Positions 53,311 through 61,547 of a stretch of DNA of 64,000 nucleotides are shown piece after piece (position 1 is the first letter of the stretch; each line of letters opens with the position of its first letter). The stretch lies in NCBI GenBank assembly GCA_963750065.1, contig CAVVPK010000029.1, positions 62,001-126,000 of the forward strand, read 5' to 3'. The translations under genes and the position numbers were made by a program. Source of the stretch: CAVSRC01 sp963750065 (GTDB lineage Bacteria; Pseudomonadota; Alphaproteobacteria; Rhizobiales; Kaistiaceae). The notes beneath the pieces were generated by a model. The model was not told the origin of the DNA. It saw nothing but the letters and a program-made list of their open reading frames with translations, and did not search any database.

Positions 53311-53335
53311 CGCCGTCGCCCGCTGGGCGACGGCG
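53311..53335. terminator. Bidirectional hairpin between convergent SDR and bicupin genes
   Basis: CGCCGTCGCCC (53311-53321) and GGGCGACGGCG (53325-53335) form a perfect 11-bp stem with a 3-base loop, 6 bases after the SDR stop and 19 before the bicupin stop. No U-tract on either strand, as is common in GC-rich alphaproteobacteria. Confidence 0.65.
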
Positions 53336-53354
53336 GCATGATCGGCCCGGCAGG

Positions 53355-54254
53355 CTATGCCTCGTTATTCAGCCTTTCGGTCAGATAGTCCCAATCGCGG
53401 TTGAAGCGGTAGGAATAGCGCGGCGGCAGTTGCGGCGACTGGGTTTCCAGCCAGCGGACCGTGGTGTTGCTGCGGTTGTAGAAGGCGTGGATGCAGCCGA
53501 CGCCGGTCCACAGCGTGTCGCCGGGCTTCATGAGATAGGTCTGGTCGTCGGCCACCGCCTCCACCTCGCCATGCATGATGTAGTAGGCCTCCTCCAGGGG
53601 ATGGTCGTGAAGATGGGCGACCCCGCCCGGCTGGTATTCGACCATGAACATGTTCGCCAACACCGCACCCAGGCGCTCGTCGACCAGCATCTTCAGCGCA
53701 ATGCCGCTGTAGGCGAGCAACGCGGTGGCCATGCTCGCCGAGACCGTCGGCGCGTTCACCCGCGATCCCACCTGCAGCTTGCTGAGGGTGATGTCGTCTT
53801 CCGTCATCCGGAACAGGTGCCGGTTGCGCGGATCGCGGATATCCAGCGGCTCGGCGGCGGCCTGCGACGGGCTGCCAAGGAAGAAGGTGTCGGGGTTCTT
53901 CAAGTCCGTGCGCGGGATCGGCGTCAGCATGTCGATCCATGTCGCCGCGCCCTGCTTCGCGCCGCGCCATGCGTGCGGCACGCCCACCGGTATCACGCCG
54001 CAGGCGCCGGGCAGAAGTTCGATCGGGCGGCCGTCGAACACCAGCACCGGCGATCCTTCGACGATGTAGAACAGCTCTTCGAAGGAGTGAACGTGGGTGT
54101 CGACAAAGCCGCCTTGTTCGAGCCGGCAGAGTCCGAAGCCGGTGTGAACTGCGCCGGCCGAGCGGTCGACCAGGCTCGCCCGCGTCAGCCCGGCACTGTG
54201 CTGGGCATATTCGGTCTGCGGCTTGACATCCTGCGCCCGCACAAAATGATGCAT
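53355..54254 (-). CDS. Bicupin protein (two cupin domains)
   Basis: 299 residues. Cupin 1 at about 40-110 (GGFVDTHVHSFEELFYIVEGSP, in parts; PVGVPHAW) and cupin 2 at about 205-275 (GGVAHLHDHPLEEAYYIMHG, GVGCIHAFYNRS), each with the His/Glu metal ligands HxHxxEE. The layout is like (S)-ureidoglycine aminohydrolase AllE, but also many uncharacterised bicupins. It is divergent from an Ldh2-type dehydrogenase whose family includes ureidoglycolate dehydrogenase (AllD). This makes an allantoin-like pathway conceivable, but no other allantoin genes are seen. Confidence 0.86.
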   Translation of the reverse strand: MHHFVRAQDVKPQTEYAQHSAGLTRASLVDRSAGAVHTGFGLCRLEQGGFVDTHVHSFEELFYIVEGSPVLVFDGRPIELLPGACGVIPVGVPHAWRGAKQGAATWIDMLTPIPRTDLKNPDTFFLGSPSQAAAEPLDIRDPRNRHLFRMTEDDITLSKLQVGSRVNAPTVSASMATALLAYSGIALKMLVDERLGAVLANMFMVEYQPGGVAHLHDHPLEEAYYIMHGEVEAVADDQTYLMKPGDTLWTGVGCIHAFYNRSNTTVRWLETQSPQLPPRYSYRFNRDWDYLTERLNNEA

Positions 54255-54300
54255 TTCCCCTCCTGCGGTGTGGCTTTTTATAATGAGTGTAGATTAATAC

Positions 54301-54319
54301 TGACGAACGTTAAGCGTCA
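54301..54319 (+). promoter_or_regulatory. Inverted repeat in the divergent bicupin/dehydrogenase promoter region
   Basis: TGACG and CGTCA arms separated by 9 bases sit between the divergent starts, beside an AT-rich stretch. A candidate operator on position and symmetry. Confidence 0.35.
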
Positions 54320-54388
54320 ATGCACGCCTGCAGCCGGGCCGGCCGCTTCGCGGCGCCGCCGGGCGGACCAGGGAGAAAGCGGAATTCG

Positions 54389-55387
54389 GTGAACGACGTC
54401 CGGCTGACCATCGCCGAAGCCGAGGACCTGGTGACGGCGGCCCTGCAGCGCTGCCGCACCAGCGCGGTCAATGCCCGCTCCGTGGCGCGCGCGCTGGTCG
54501 CTGCCGAGGCGGACGGCCTCAAGGGCCACGGCCTCAGCCGCGTGCCGACCTATGCGGCGCAGGCTCGCGTCGGCAAGATCGACGGCAGTGCCACGCCGGT
54601 CGCCAGCCGCCCGCACCCGGGCGTGCTGGCAATCGATGCCGCGCACGGCTTCGCCTATCCGGCATTGGAGCGCGCCGTCGAAGGCCTGCCGCCGATTGCG
54701 CGTGGCCAGGGAATCGCCGCCGCGCCGATCCGCCGGTCGCACCATTGCGGCGCCGCCGGCCATCCCGCCGAGCGCCTCGCCGATCAGGGTCTCGTCGCGC
54801 TGGTGTTCGCCAATTCGCCGCCGGCGATCGCGCCCTGGGGCGGCGCCCGCGGCCTGTTCGGAACCAACCCGATTGCCTTCGCCTGTCCTCTCCCCGCGCG
54901 GCCGCCGGTCGTCGTCGACCTGTCGCTGTCCAAGGTGGCGCGCGGCAATGTGCTGGCCGCCAGACAGCGCGGCGAGGCGATCCCCGAAGGCTGGGCACTC
55001 GACGCCGACGGCCAGCCGACCACCGACCCAGCGGCGGCGCTGGACGGAACCATGCTGCCGCTTGGCGATGCCAAGGGCACCGCGCTCGCCCTCATGGTCG
55101 AACTGCTTGCCGCCGGATTGACGGGCGCGAACTTCGCCACCGAGGCGTCTTCGTTCCTCGATGCGCATGGTCCGCCGCCTGGGACCGGACAGCTTGTCAT
55201 CGCCATGGACCCGACTGCCTTCGGCGGTAGCGATGCCGTCAGCCGCTTCGCGGTCCTGGCCGACATGATCGAAGCGGAGCCGGGCGCGCGCCTGTCCGGA
55301 AGCCGCCGGCTCGGCCTGCGGGAGAAGGCGTCGCAGGAGGGGCTGATGGTGAGCCCCAGATTGATTGAAGAGATTGAGGCTGCGTAG
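54389..55387 (+). CDS. Malate/L-lactate/ureidoglycolate dehydrogenase family oxidoreductase (Ldh2)
   Basis: 332 residues of the Ldh_2/AllD/YbiC/DpkA family, which uses NAD(P) in a non-Rossmann fold. Landmarks: AEADGLKGHGLSRVPTYAAQ, RRSHHCGAAGHPAERLA (active-site His region) and ALVFANSPPAIAPWGG with FGTNPIAFACPLP. GTG at 54389 is preceded by GGGAGAAAG and begins the conserved region. Members include malate, delta1-piperideine-2-carboxylate and ureidoglycolate dehydrogenases; substrate not resolved. It lies 44 bases upstream of the aldehyde dehydrogenase gene. Confidence 0.9.
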   Translation: MNDVRLTIAEAEDLVTAALQRCRTSAVNARSVARALVAAEADGLKGHGLSRVPTYAAQARVGKIDGSATPVASRPHPGVLAIDAAHGFAYPALERAVEGLPPIARGQGIAAAPIRRSHHCGAAGHPAERLADQGLVALVFANSPPAIAPWGGARGLFGTNPIAFACPLPARPPVVVDLSLSKVARGNVLAARQRGEAIPEGWALDADGQPTTDPAAALDGTMLPLGDAKGTALALMVELLAAGLTGANFATEASSFLDAHGPPPGTGQLVIAMDPTAFGGSDAVSRFAVLADMIEAEPGARLSGSRRLGLREKASQEGLMVSPRLIEEIEAA

Positions 55388-55431
55388 CGGCCGTTGCCTG
55401 CCGCAGCGTCCCGGATGCGAGGAACGATCCC

Positions 55432-56883
55432 ATGTTGCAGAAGCTGGAATTCAAGCGCGAGGCCAATTTCATCGCCGGCCGATGGGAGGAAGCCGACAGC
55501 GGCAAGACCGTCGACGTCACCGACCCGGCCACTGGCGATGTCATCGGCACCGTGCCCAATTGCGGCACCGCCGAAACCCGCCGCGCCATCGAGGCGGCCT
55601 ATGCGGCGCAGCCGGCCTGGGCGGCGAAGACCGCGGCAGAGCGCGCCGAGATCCTGCACGCGCTTGCCCGCATCATCCGCGAGAACAGCGACGAACTTGC
55701 CATGCTGCTTACCGTCGAGCAGGGCAAGCCGCTGGCCGAAGCAAAGGGCGAGGTGAACTTCAGCGCCGCCTACGTGCAATGGTTCGCCGAGGAAGCGCGC
55801 CGCGTCTATGGCGACATCATCCCGTCGCCCTGGGCGGGCCGGCAGATCCTGGTGCAGAAGCAGCCGGTCGGCGTCGTCGGTGCGATCACGCCGTGGAACT
55901 TCCCGTCCTCGATGATCGCCCGCAAGCTGGGGCCGGCGCTCGCCGTCGGCTGCGCCATCGTCATCAAGCCGGCCTCGCAGACGCCCTATTCGGGCCTCGC
56001 CTGGGGGGCGCTTGCCGAGAAGGCGGGCGTGCCCGCCGGCATCGTCAGCATCCTCACCGGCTCGGCCGCGGCGATCGGCGGCGAGCTGACGGCGAACCCG
56101 CTGGTGAGCAAGATCTCCTTCACCGGTTCCACGGCGGTCGGCAAGACGCTGCTCGCCCAAGGCGCCGCGACCGTCAAGCGCATGTCGATGGAGCTTGGCG
56201 GCAACGCGCCTTTCCTGGTCTTTGACGACGCCGATATCGATCGTGCGGTCGAAGGCGCGATGATCGCGAAGTACCGCAATTCCGGGCAGACCTGCGTGTG
56301 CACCAACCGTTTCTATGTACAGGCCGGCGTCTACGATGCCTTCGCCGAGAAGCTCGCTGCCGCCTCGAACGGGCTCAAGGTCGGCAATGGCCGCGCCGAG
56401 GGCGTCGAGCAGGGGCCGCTGATCGACGAGAAGGCAGTGGCAAAGGTCGAGGAACATATCGCCGATGCCACCAGAAAAGGCGGCAAGGTGATCGCCGGCG
56501 GTCACCGCCACGCGCTCGGCGGCACCTTCTTCGAGCCGACCGTCATCCGCGACATGACGCCGGACATGATCGTCGCCCGCGACGAGACCTTCGGTCCGCT
56601 CAGCCCGTTGTTCCGCTTCGAGAGCGAGGAAGAGGGCGTGCGCATGGCCAACGACACCGAGTTCGGCCTCGCCTGCTATTTCTACACCAGGGATCTCGCC
56701 CGTGCCTTCCGTGTCTCCTCGGCACTCAAATACGGCCTGGTCGGCATCAACGAGGGGCTGATCACCACCGAGGTCGCGCCTTTCGGCGGCGTCAAGGAAT
56801 CGGGCATGGGCCGCGAAGGTTCGAAATACGGCGTCGAGGACTATCTCGACGTGAAATATGTCTGCGTCGGCGGCCTCGGCTGA
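55432..56883 (+). CDS. NAD(P)-dependent succinate-semialdehyde dehydrogenase-type aldehyde dehydrogenase
   Basis: 483 residues, normal for GabD. Catalytic Cys288 in NSGQTCVCTNRFYV and general-base Glu254 in MELGGNAPF; cofactor site FTGSTAVGK; GITPWNFP-type GAITPWNFPSSM. GabD-type proteins oxidise succinate semialdehyde or related C4-C5 semialdehydes. The double Cys in TCVC matches GabD, where the second Cys can give redox control. With the Ldh2-type gene upstream and the GlpR-type regulator downstream it may belong to a hydroxyacid or polyol route. Confidence 0.93.
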   Translation: MLQKLEFKREANFIAGRWEEADSGKTVDVTDPATGDVIGTVPNCGTAETRRAIEAAYAAQPAWAAKTAAERAEILHALARIIRENSDELAMLLTVEQGKPLAEAKGEVNFSAAYVQWFAEEARRVYGDIIPSPWAGRQILVQKQPVGVVGAITPWNFPSSMIARKLGPALAVGCAIVIKPASQTPYSGLAWGALAEKAGVPAGIVSILTGSAAAIGGELTANPLVSKISFTGSTAVGKTLLAQGAATVKRMSMELGGNAPFLVFDDADIDRAVEGAMIAKYRNSGQTCVCTNRFYVQAGVYDAFAEKLAAASNGLKVGNGRAEGVEQGPLIDEKAVAKVEEHIADATRKGGKVIAGGHRHALGGTFFEPTVIRDMTPDMIVARDETFGPLSPLFRFESEEEGVRMANDTEFGLACYFYTRDLARAFRVSSALKYGLVGINEGLITTEVAPFGGVKESGMGREGSKYGVEDYLDVKYVCVGGLG

Positions 56884-57076
56884 GAGGCCCTGCGATTGGC
56901 GGTGGAACGACGCACAGGGCAGGTCGCCTGCGCCCAATTCTGCGGTGAATCTCTGCTGCCCGAAGGCGAATCTTGCTGCGCAGATCCCGCGGCCGGGGCC
57001 GGCCGGTGATCGCGCTTCGCCGCCACCAACGGCTGCGGACGCAATGTCCGATTTACGGTCTTTCGCATCGAGGCTA

Positions 57077-57098
57077 TACGAAAGCGATACGAAAACGA
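57077..57098 (+). promoter_or_regulatory. Tandem 11-bp repeats before the GlpR/DeoR gene
   Basis: TACGAAAGCGA at 57077-57087 is followed directly by TACGAAAACGA at 57088-57098, 12 bases before the regulator ATG. DeoR-family repressors such as GlpR often bind tandem sites rich in TTTCG/CGAAA. The placement suggests autoregulation. Confidence 0.55.
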
Positions 57099-57109
57099 AC
57101 GAGACCAAG

Positions 57110-57880
57110 ATGTACTTGCCGGAGCGATCGTCAAAGATCATTGAGCTCGCCAGAGAAGGCGGCCGCGTTCTGGTCGATGACCTTGCCATCCGGTTTGGGG
57201 TGACGCCACAGACCATCCGCAAGGATCTCAACGACCTGTGCGATCGCCGGTTGTTGAGCCGCATCCACGGCGGCGCCGTGTTCCCATCCGGCATCGAGAA
57301 CGTCGAATACGAAGCGCGCCGCAAGATCGCTTCTGCGGAGAAGACCGCGATCGGTCGCGCGGCTGCCGACATGATCCCCGACAACGCCTCCCTGTTCATC
57401 AATATCGGCACCACGACCGAGGCCGTGGGCCATGCCCTTCTCGACCATCACGGGCTGATGGTCATTACCAATAATATTAATGTAGCCAACAGCTTGCGCG
57501 TCTATCCGTCGATCGAGGTGGTGATTGCGGGCGGCGTCGTCAGAGGCTCGGACGGGGGCATTGTCGGCGAAGCCGCGGTCGATTTCATCAAGCAGTTCAA
57601 GGTCGATTTCGCCGTGATCGGAACCTCGGCGATCGATCACGATGGTGCCTTGCTGGACTTCGATTTCCGCGAAGTGAAAGTGGCGCACGCGATCCTGGCA
57701 AACGCACGCCATGTCATTCTGGTCGCCGATTCGACCAAGTTCGAACGCACGGCTCCGGTCAGGATCGGCCATCTTTCGCAGGTCGACACCTTCATAACCG
57801 ATCGCTGCGGCAGCGATGCGATCCGCCAGATATGCGTCGAGTCGGACGTCAGGCTCGTCGAAACGGCGCAGCTGCCGTGA
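57110..57880 (+). CDS. DeoR/GlpR family transcriptional regulator
   Basis: 256 residues. DeoR HTH at about 6-60 (RSSKIIELAREGGRVLVDDL, then FGVTPQTIRKDLNDLCDRRL, LSRIHGGAVFP), followed by the DeoRC sensor domain (SLFINIGTTTEAVGHALL, VIAGGVVRGSDGGIVGEAAV, VADSTKFERTAPVRIG). The match is closest to GlpR-type regulators of glycerol-3-phosphate use. ATG 57110 is the start nearest the HTH; longer frames are poorly supported. A truncated glpD lies downstream, supporting the glp assignment and suggesting the operon has decayed. Confidence 0.9.
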   Translation: MYLPERSSKIIELAREGGRVLVDDLAIRFGVTPQTIRKDLNDLCDRRLLSRIHGGAVFPSGIENVEYEARRKIASAEKTAIGRAAADMIPDNASLFINIGTTTEAVGHALLDHHGLMVITNNINVANSLRVYPSIEVVIAGGVVRGSDGGIVGEAAVDFIKQFKVDFAVIGTSAIDHDGALLDFDFREVKVAHAILANARHVILVADSTKFERTAPVRIGHLSQVDTFITDRCGSDAIRQICVESDVRLVETAQLP

Positions 57881-57999
57881 GACTTCAGCGACGCAACATT
57901 TTCGTTTGGCATTCAGAATAAATTCAGAAGAACCGTCCTTTGGCTTGCGCACGGCGGCGAGCGACGCCGCGACGCGGAATGCCGGGGGAGGGGCCTTGC

Positions 58000-58065
58000 A
58001 TGTCGCCATATGACGTCTTCGTCATCGGGGGCGGCATCAACGGATGCGCCATCCGGGATTCCTGA
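58000..58065 (+). pseudogene. glpD: Remnant of glycerol-3-phosphate dehydrogenase (N-terminus of GlpD)
   Basis: A 21-residue frame, MSPYDVFVIGGGINGCAIRDS (in parts: MSPYDVFVIGG, GINGCAIRDS), ends in TGA. It is the FAD-binding N-terminus of GlpD, normally ..DVFVIGGGINGCGIARDAAGRG. A GGGGGAGGGG ribosome site precedes it. A small deletion changed GCGIARDA to GCAIRDS, and nothing downstream resembles GlpD. With the GlpR-type gene just upstream it is the stub of a former glpR-glpD operon. Confidence 0.8.
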
Positions 58066-58397
58066 AAGCATCCACGGCCGCACTGCGCTTCGCGCCAATG
58101 CGGCGTCTTCGGCAGACCGGATGGGCGAAGCGTCAGGGGCGTGGCCACCGCTGGCGCGATCTGCATGTCAGCTTCATTCAGGCGCCGGTTGTGTGGTCGA
58201 TTGACGCGATCAATACCGCCTCCGCCGTCACGGCGTGCAAGGTGAGGATCATCCCTTCGGTACCGCTGTGGTGCGTGCGGCCACACCTTCGGGCCACGCT
58301 GCGACGCCCCTTGGACGCGGCCAATGTCGGTGCCGGCGCGATCCATCGGGTCGGCGTCGGCGCTCTTGCATCGCCGTCCAAAATCGCACTAAGTTAG
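58066..58397 (+). other. Non-coding stretch after the glpD remnant
   Basis: No frame with recognisable features on either strand. It is probably degraded sequence left by loss of glpD, leading into the promoter region of the sugar importer. Confidence 0.45.
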
Positions 58398-58412
58398 TTG
58401 ATAACGTATCAA
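58398..58412 (+). promoter_or_regulatory. Putative LacI-type operator of the sugar importer operon
   Basis: TTGATAACGTATCAA has perfect 6-base arms (TTGATA/TATCAA) about a 3-base ACG centre. It lies about 50 bases before the binding-protein ATG. The LacI regulator at the end of the same operon (63599 onward) is its likely ligand-responsive partner. Confidence 0.6.
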
Positions 58413-58462
58413 TTAAAATGAAACGACGGCCGCGAAAGGCCGCCGTACTGGGGAGGAAGTCC

Positions 58463-59767
58463 ATGAAAAAACTCAATAAAACCACGCCCGGAATTGGTCG
58501 GCGGGCATTGATTGCCGGCGCCAGTATGGCCGCAATGCTTGCCTTTGCGGCGCCGGGCTGGGCCGCAGGGGAGGTCTCGGGCGACCTCGTGCTGCTCAAC
58601 TGGGCGACCGGGTCGGAACTTGACATGATCAAGGCGTTGGGAGCCGCCTTTGAAAAGGCGAACCCCGGCGTTCACTTCAAGCGCACCGACCTGACGGTCC
58701 AGGGCGACCAACGCGGCGCCATCCGTGCCGCCCTGCAGAGCGGCGAGAAGGCCGACATCTTCGTCAACACCTGGCCGGCCTTCCGCAAGGAACTGGCCGA
58801 TGCCGGCATGCTAAAGGACCTCGGGCCGCTGTGGGACCAGGCCAAGATCGGCGACAACCTGTCCGACACCTGGAAGGACCTCGGCTCGACCGACGGCAAG
58901 GTCTATGGCGTCACCTATACCTTCGGTGACCGCAGCGCGATGTTCTACAAGACCGCCACGATGAAGAAGGCCGGCATCGAGACCCAGCCCAAGACCTGGG
59001 ATGAGTTCGTCGCCAACTTCGACAAGCTGAAAAAGGTCGGCGTGACGCCAATGGCCGTTGGCGCCAAGGTGTGGGCGCATACCGAGTGGTTCGAGTCGAT
59101 CTACGAGCATCTGAACGGCGTCGACATGGCGGCGAAGCTGGCCGCGCATAAGATTCCGTGGACCGATCCGTCGGTGAAGAACGCACTCAAGAAGTGGGCC
59201 GAGCTGCTCAAGGCAGGCTGCTGCGGCTCTGCCGAGCAGATGCTGGCCATGGACTGGGACAACGCGGCCGACGGCGTCTTCCAGGCCGGCAACTACGGCT
59301 ACGAGATGATCGGCATGTGGGTGAACGACCGCGCCCAGGCGGTCTACAACCTGAAGCAGGGCGTCGACTACAACATCACGCAGTTCCCGGCCATGGGCGC
59401 CGGCCATGACGACGTGTCCAGCGTCGACAGCAAGGAATTCTCGGAGTTCACCAACGCCAACAATCCGGCGGCGGCCGATGCGTTCCTTGCCTGGCTGTCG
59501 ACCAAGGAAGCTGCCGACATCGTCGCCAGCCACGGTCTCGCCTCGCCGGTCAACAAGGTCGACACCTCGCTCTACGGCCCGGTACAGGCCGCCGCGGTGG
59601 CCGCGGTCTCCAAAGCCAAGGTCCAGTTCGTGCTCGGCGATCTTCTGCCCGGCGATCTGGTCGACGAATACCGGGTCCAGATGCAGAAGTTTCTTCAGGA
59701 TCCGAGCGACGCCAACATCGATGCCGTTGCCGCCGCCATTGAAGCCAAGGCAAAGACGTTCGACTAA
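58463..59767 (+). CDS. Sugar ABC transporter, periplasmic substrate-binding protein (family 1)
   Basis: 434 residues. The leader MKKLNKTTPGIGRRALIAGA has a twin-arginine-like RR but not a full Tat motif; export by Sec or Tat with cleavage near GWAAG is expected. SBP_bac_1 fold: LVLLNWATGSELDMIKALG, GEKADIFVNTWPAF, TFGDRSAMFYKTATMKKAG, ATG preceded by GGGGAGGAAG. Binds the sugar for the two permeases that follow. CCGS at about 252-255 (AGCCGSAEQ) offers a disulfide pair. Confidence 0.93.
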   Translation: MKKLNKTTPGIGRRALIAGASMAAMLAFAAPGWAAGEVSGDLVLLNWATGSELDMIKALGAAFEKANPGVHFKRTDLTVQGDQRGAIRAALQSGEKADIFVNTWPAFRKELADAGMLKDLGPLWDQAKIGDNLSDTWKDLGSTDGKVYGVTYTFGDRSAMFYKTATMKKAGIETQPKTWDEFVANFDKLKKVGVTPMAVGAKVWAHTEWFESIYEHLNGVDMAAKLAAHKIPWTDPSVKNALKKWAELLKAGCCGSAEQMLAMDWDNAADGVFQAGNYGYEMIGMWVNDRAQAVYNLKQGVDYNITQFPAMGAGHDDVSSVDSKEFSEFTNANNPAAADAFLAWLSTKEAADIVASHGLASPVNKVDTSLYGPVQAAAVAAVSKAKVQFVLGDLLPGDLVDEYRVQMQKFLQDPSDANIDAVAAAIEAKAKTFD

Positions 59768-59776
59768 GAAGACGTC

Positions 59777-60727
59777 ATGAGCGACCTCGCCCCCTCGCAG
59801 GGACGGGTGGAAACTGCAGTCGGCGGCCGGCGCAAGCTGGTCGCCGTCCGTCGGTGGCACATCCGCGACGTTCCCGCAGCTTATCTGCTGCTGGCTCCGG
59901 TGCTCGTCCTGTTCGCCTTTGCCGTGATCTACCCGCTCATCGATACGATCCGGCTGAGCTTCTACGACATCCGGGGCCTCTATCCGCCGAAGTTCGCCGG
60001 CATCAAGAATTTCATCGGGCTCTACAACGACGCCAACTTCCGCCAGGCGGCGATGACGACGCTGCTGTGGACGGGATTCACGACTCTGTTTTCGGTTACC
60101 GCGGGTTGGATCATCGCGCTGCTCTGCGCGATGGCGCCCAAGGAGACGCTCATTCCGCGCGTCCTGGTCTTCTCCGCCTTCGGCGTGTCCGAGGCGGTGA
60201 CCGGCTTCATCTGGCTGGGCATCTACCGGCCCGACGCCGGCGGCCTGCTCAATGCGATCCTGCACCTGGTCGGCCTCGGCGAGCTTGCCCATCCCTGGCT
60301 GGGCGACTCGCAGACCGCCATCTGGTGCCTCATCGTCGCCTATTCTTGGTCGCAGACCGGTCTGCCGTTGATCCTCATCTTCGCCGCCACCCAGGCGGTG
60401 CCGAAGTCGGTTCTCGAGGCCGCCTATATCGACGGCGCCCGGCCGATCGGCATCATGCGCTACATCATCGCGCCGCTGTCGATGCCCGGCGTGCGCGTCG
60501 CGGTGTTCATCAATCTGCTCGGCAGTCTGCGCGCCTTCGACACGATCTACGTTCTGACCGGCGGCGGCCCGGTGCGATCGACCGAGACGATCGGCTTTTT
60601 CATGTTCCGTGAGAGCTTCACCCAGTTCAAGCTCGGCTATGGCGCCGCGGCGACCGTGGTGCTGCTGATCGCGGTGCTGGTCGTCTCCATTCCCGCCATC
60701 ATCCAACGCACGAAGAGCATACGATGA
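59777..60727 (+). CDS. Sugar ABC transporter permease (MalF/UgpA-like)
   Basis: 316 residues, six helices. EAA loop VLEAAYIDGARPIGIMRYIIA. It begins 10 bases after the binding-protein gene and overlaps the next permease (ATGA at 60724-60727). Confidence 0.93.
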   Translation: MSDLAPSQGRVETAVGGRRKLVAVRRWHIRDVPAAYLLLAPVLVLFAFAVIYPLIDTIRLSFYDIRGLYPPKFAGIKNFIGLYNDANFRQAAMTTLLWTGFTTLFSVTAGWIIALLCAMAPKETLIPRVLVFSAFGVSEAVTGFIWLGIYRPDAGGLLNAILHLVGLGELAHPWLGDSQTAIWCLIVAYSWSQTGLPLILIFAATQAVPKSVLEAAYIDGARPIGIMRYIIAPLSMPGVRVAVFINLLGSLRAFDTIYVLTGGGPVRSTETIGFFMFRESFTQFKLGYGAAATVVLLIAVLVVSIPAIIQRTKSIR

Positions 60728-61545
60728 TCGGCAAGCCTCCACGCTGGATACCGATCCTGGTCACGGTGATCTCGATCATCTGGGCTGCCCCGCTGCTCGG
60801 CATCGTGGTCACTTCGATCCGTCCCCAGTCTGACACCATCCTCGGCTGGTGGCGGCTCGACCACATCCAGTTCACGCTCGAAGCCTGGCGGGACGTGTGG
60901 AACCGCTATCCGCTCGCCAATTCCTTCTGGGTCACGGTTCAGCTTGCCGGCATTGCCACCATCGGCTCGATGCTGTTCACGCCGGCGGCTGCCTACGCCT
61001 TCCAGTTTCTCAGATTTCCGTTCCGCCGCACGCTGCTGGTCATCATCATCAATGCCTTCGTTCTGCCGCAGCAGGTGGTGGTGATCCCGCTGTTCACGCT
61101 GTGGCGGCAGATGGGTCTGATCGACAACATCGCCTCGGTGCTCATCCCCTATGTCGGTCTGAGCTTCGCCTGGTCGATCTTCCTGGTGAAGAACTTCCTC
61201 GAGGATTTCCCCAAGGAACTGATCGAGGCGGCGCGCATCGATGGCTGTGGCCCGTTGAGCACCTTCTTCCGGGTGGTCCTGCCCAACTCGCTGGCGTCCA
61301 TCTTCACGGTCGGCATCCTGCAGTTCCTGTTCTGCTGGAACTCGCTGCTGATCCCCTTGCTGTTCCTGCGGCACGGCGTGCCGCTGCCGGTGATCTTCGC
61401 CCAGATCTCGGGCACCTACGACATGAACTGGGACCGGCGCGCCGTGGCGGCGATCGTCACGACCATCGTTCCGCTGATCGTCTTTCTCATCTTTCAACGA
61501 CAATTCGCGACGGGCGCCATGACCCGCGGCGGCAACAAGGAATAG
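60724..61545 (+). CDS. Sugar ABC transporter permease (MalG/UgpE-like)
   Basis: 273 residues, six helices, EAA loop LIEAARIDGCGPLSTFFRVV. Second membrane subunit. As in the 33-36 kb importer, no ATPase gene is in the operon, so the ATPase must be shared or lie beyond the window. Confidence 0.93.
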   Translation: MIGKPPRWIPILVTVISIIWAAPLLGIVVTSIRPQSDTILGWWRLDHIQFTLEAWRDVWNRYPLANSFWVTVQLAGIATIGSMLFTPAAAYAFQFLRFPFRRTLLVIIINAFVLPQQVVVIPLFTLWRQMGLIDNIASVLIPYVGLSFAWSIFLVKNFLEDFPKELIEAARIDGCGPLSTFFRVVLPNSLASIFTVGILQFLFCWNSLLIPLLFLRHGVPLPVIFAQISGTYDMNWDRRAVAAIVTTIVPLIVFLIFQRQFATGAMTRGGNKE

Positions 61546-61547
61546 AC

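Noticed and set aside
54784..57414. 876-codon open frame on the minus strand
   Set aside because: It is antisense to the Ldh2, GabD and DeoR genes, which have complete family motifs. Long antisense frames are expected at this GC content.
58044..58397. 117-codon frame after the glpD stub
   Set aside because: No ribosome site, no family features and Arg-rich composition; overlaps the stub and probable decay.
58811..60742. 643-codon open frame on the minus strand
   Set aside because: Antisense shadow of the sugar-binding protein and permease; composition rich in Arg/Asp/His with no motif.
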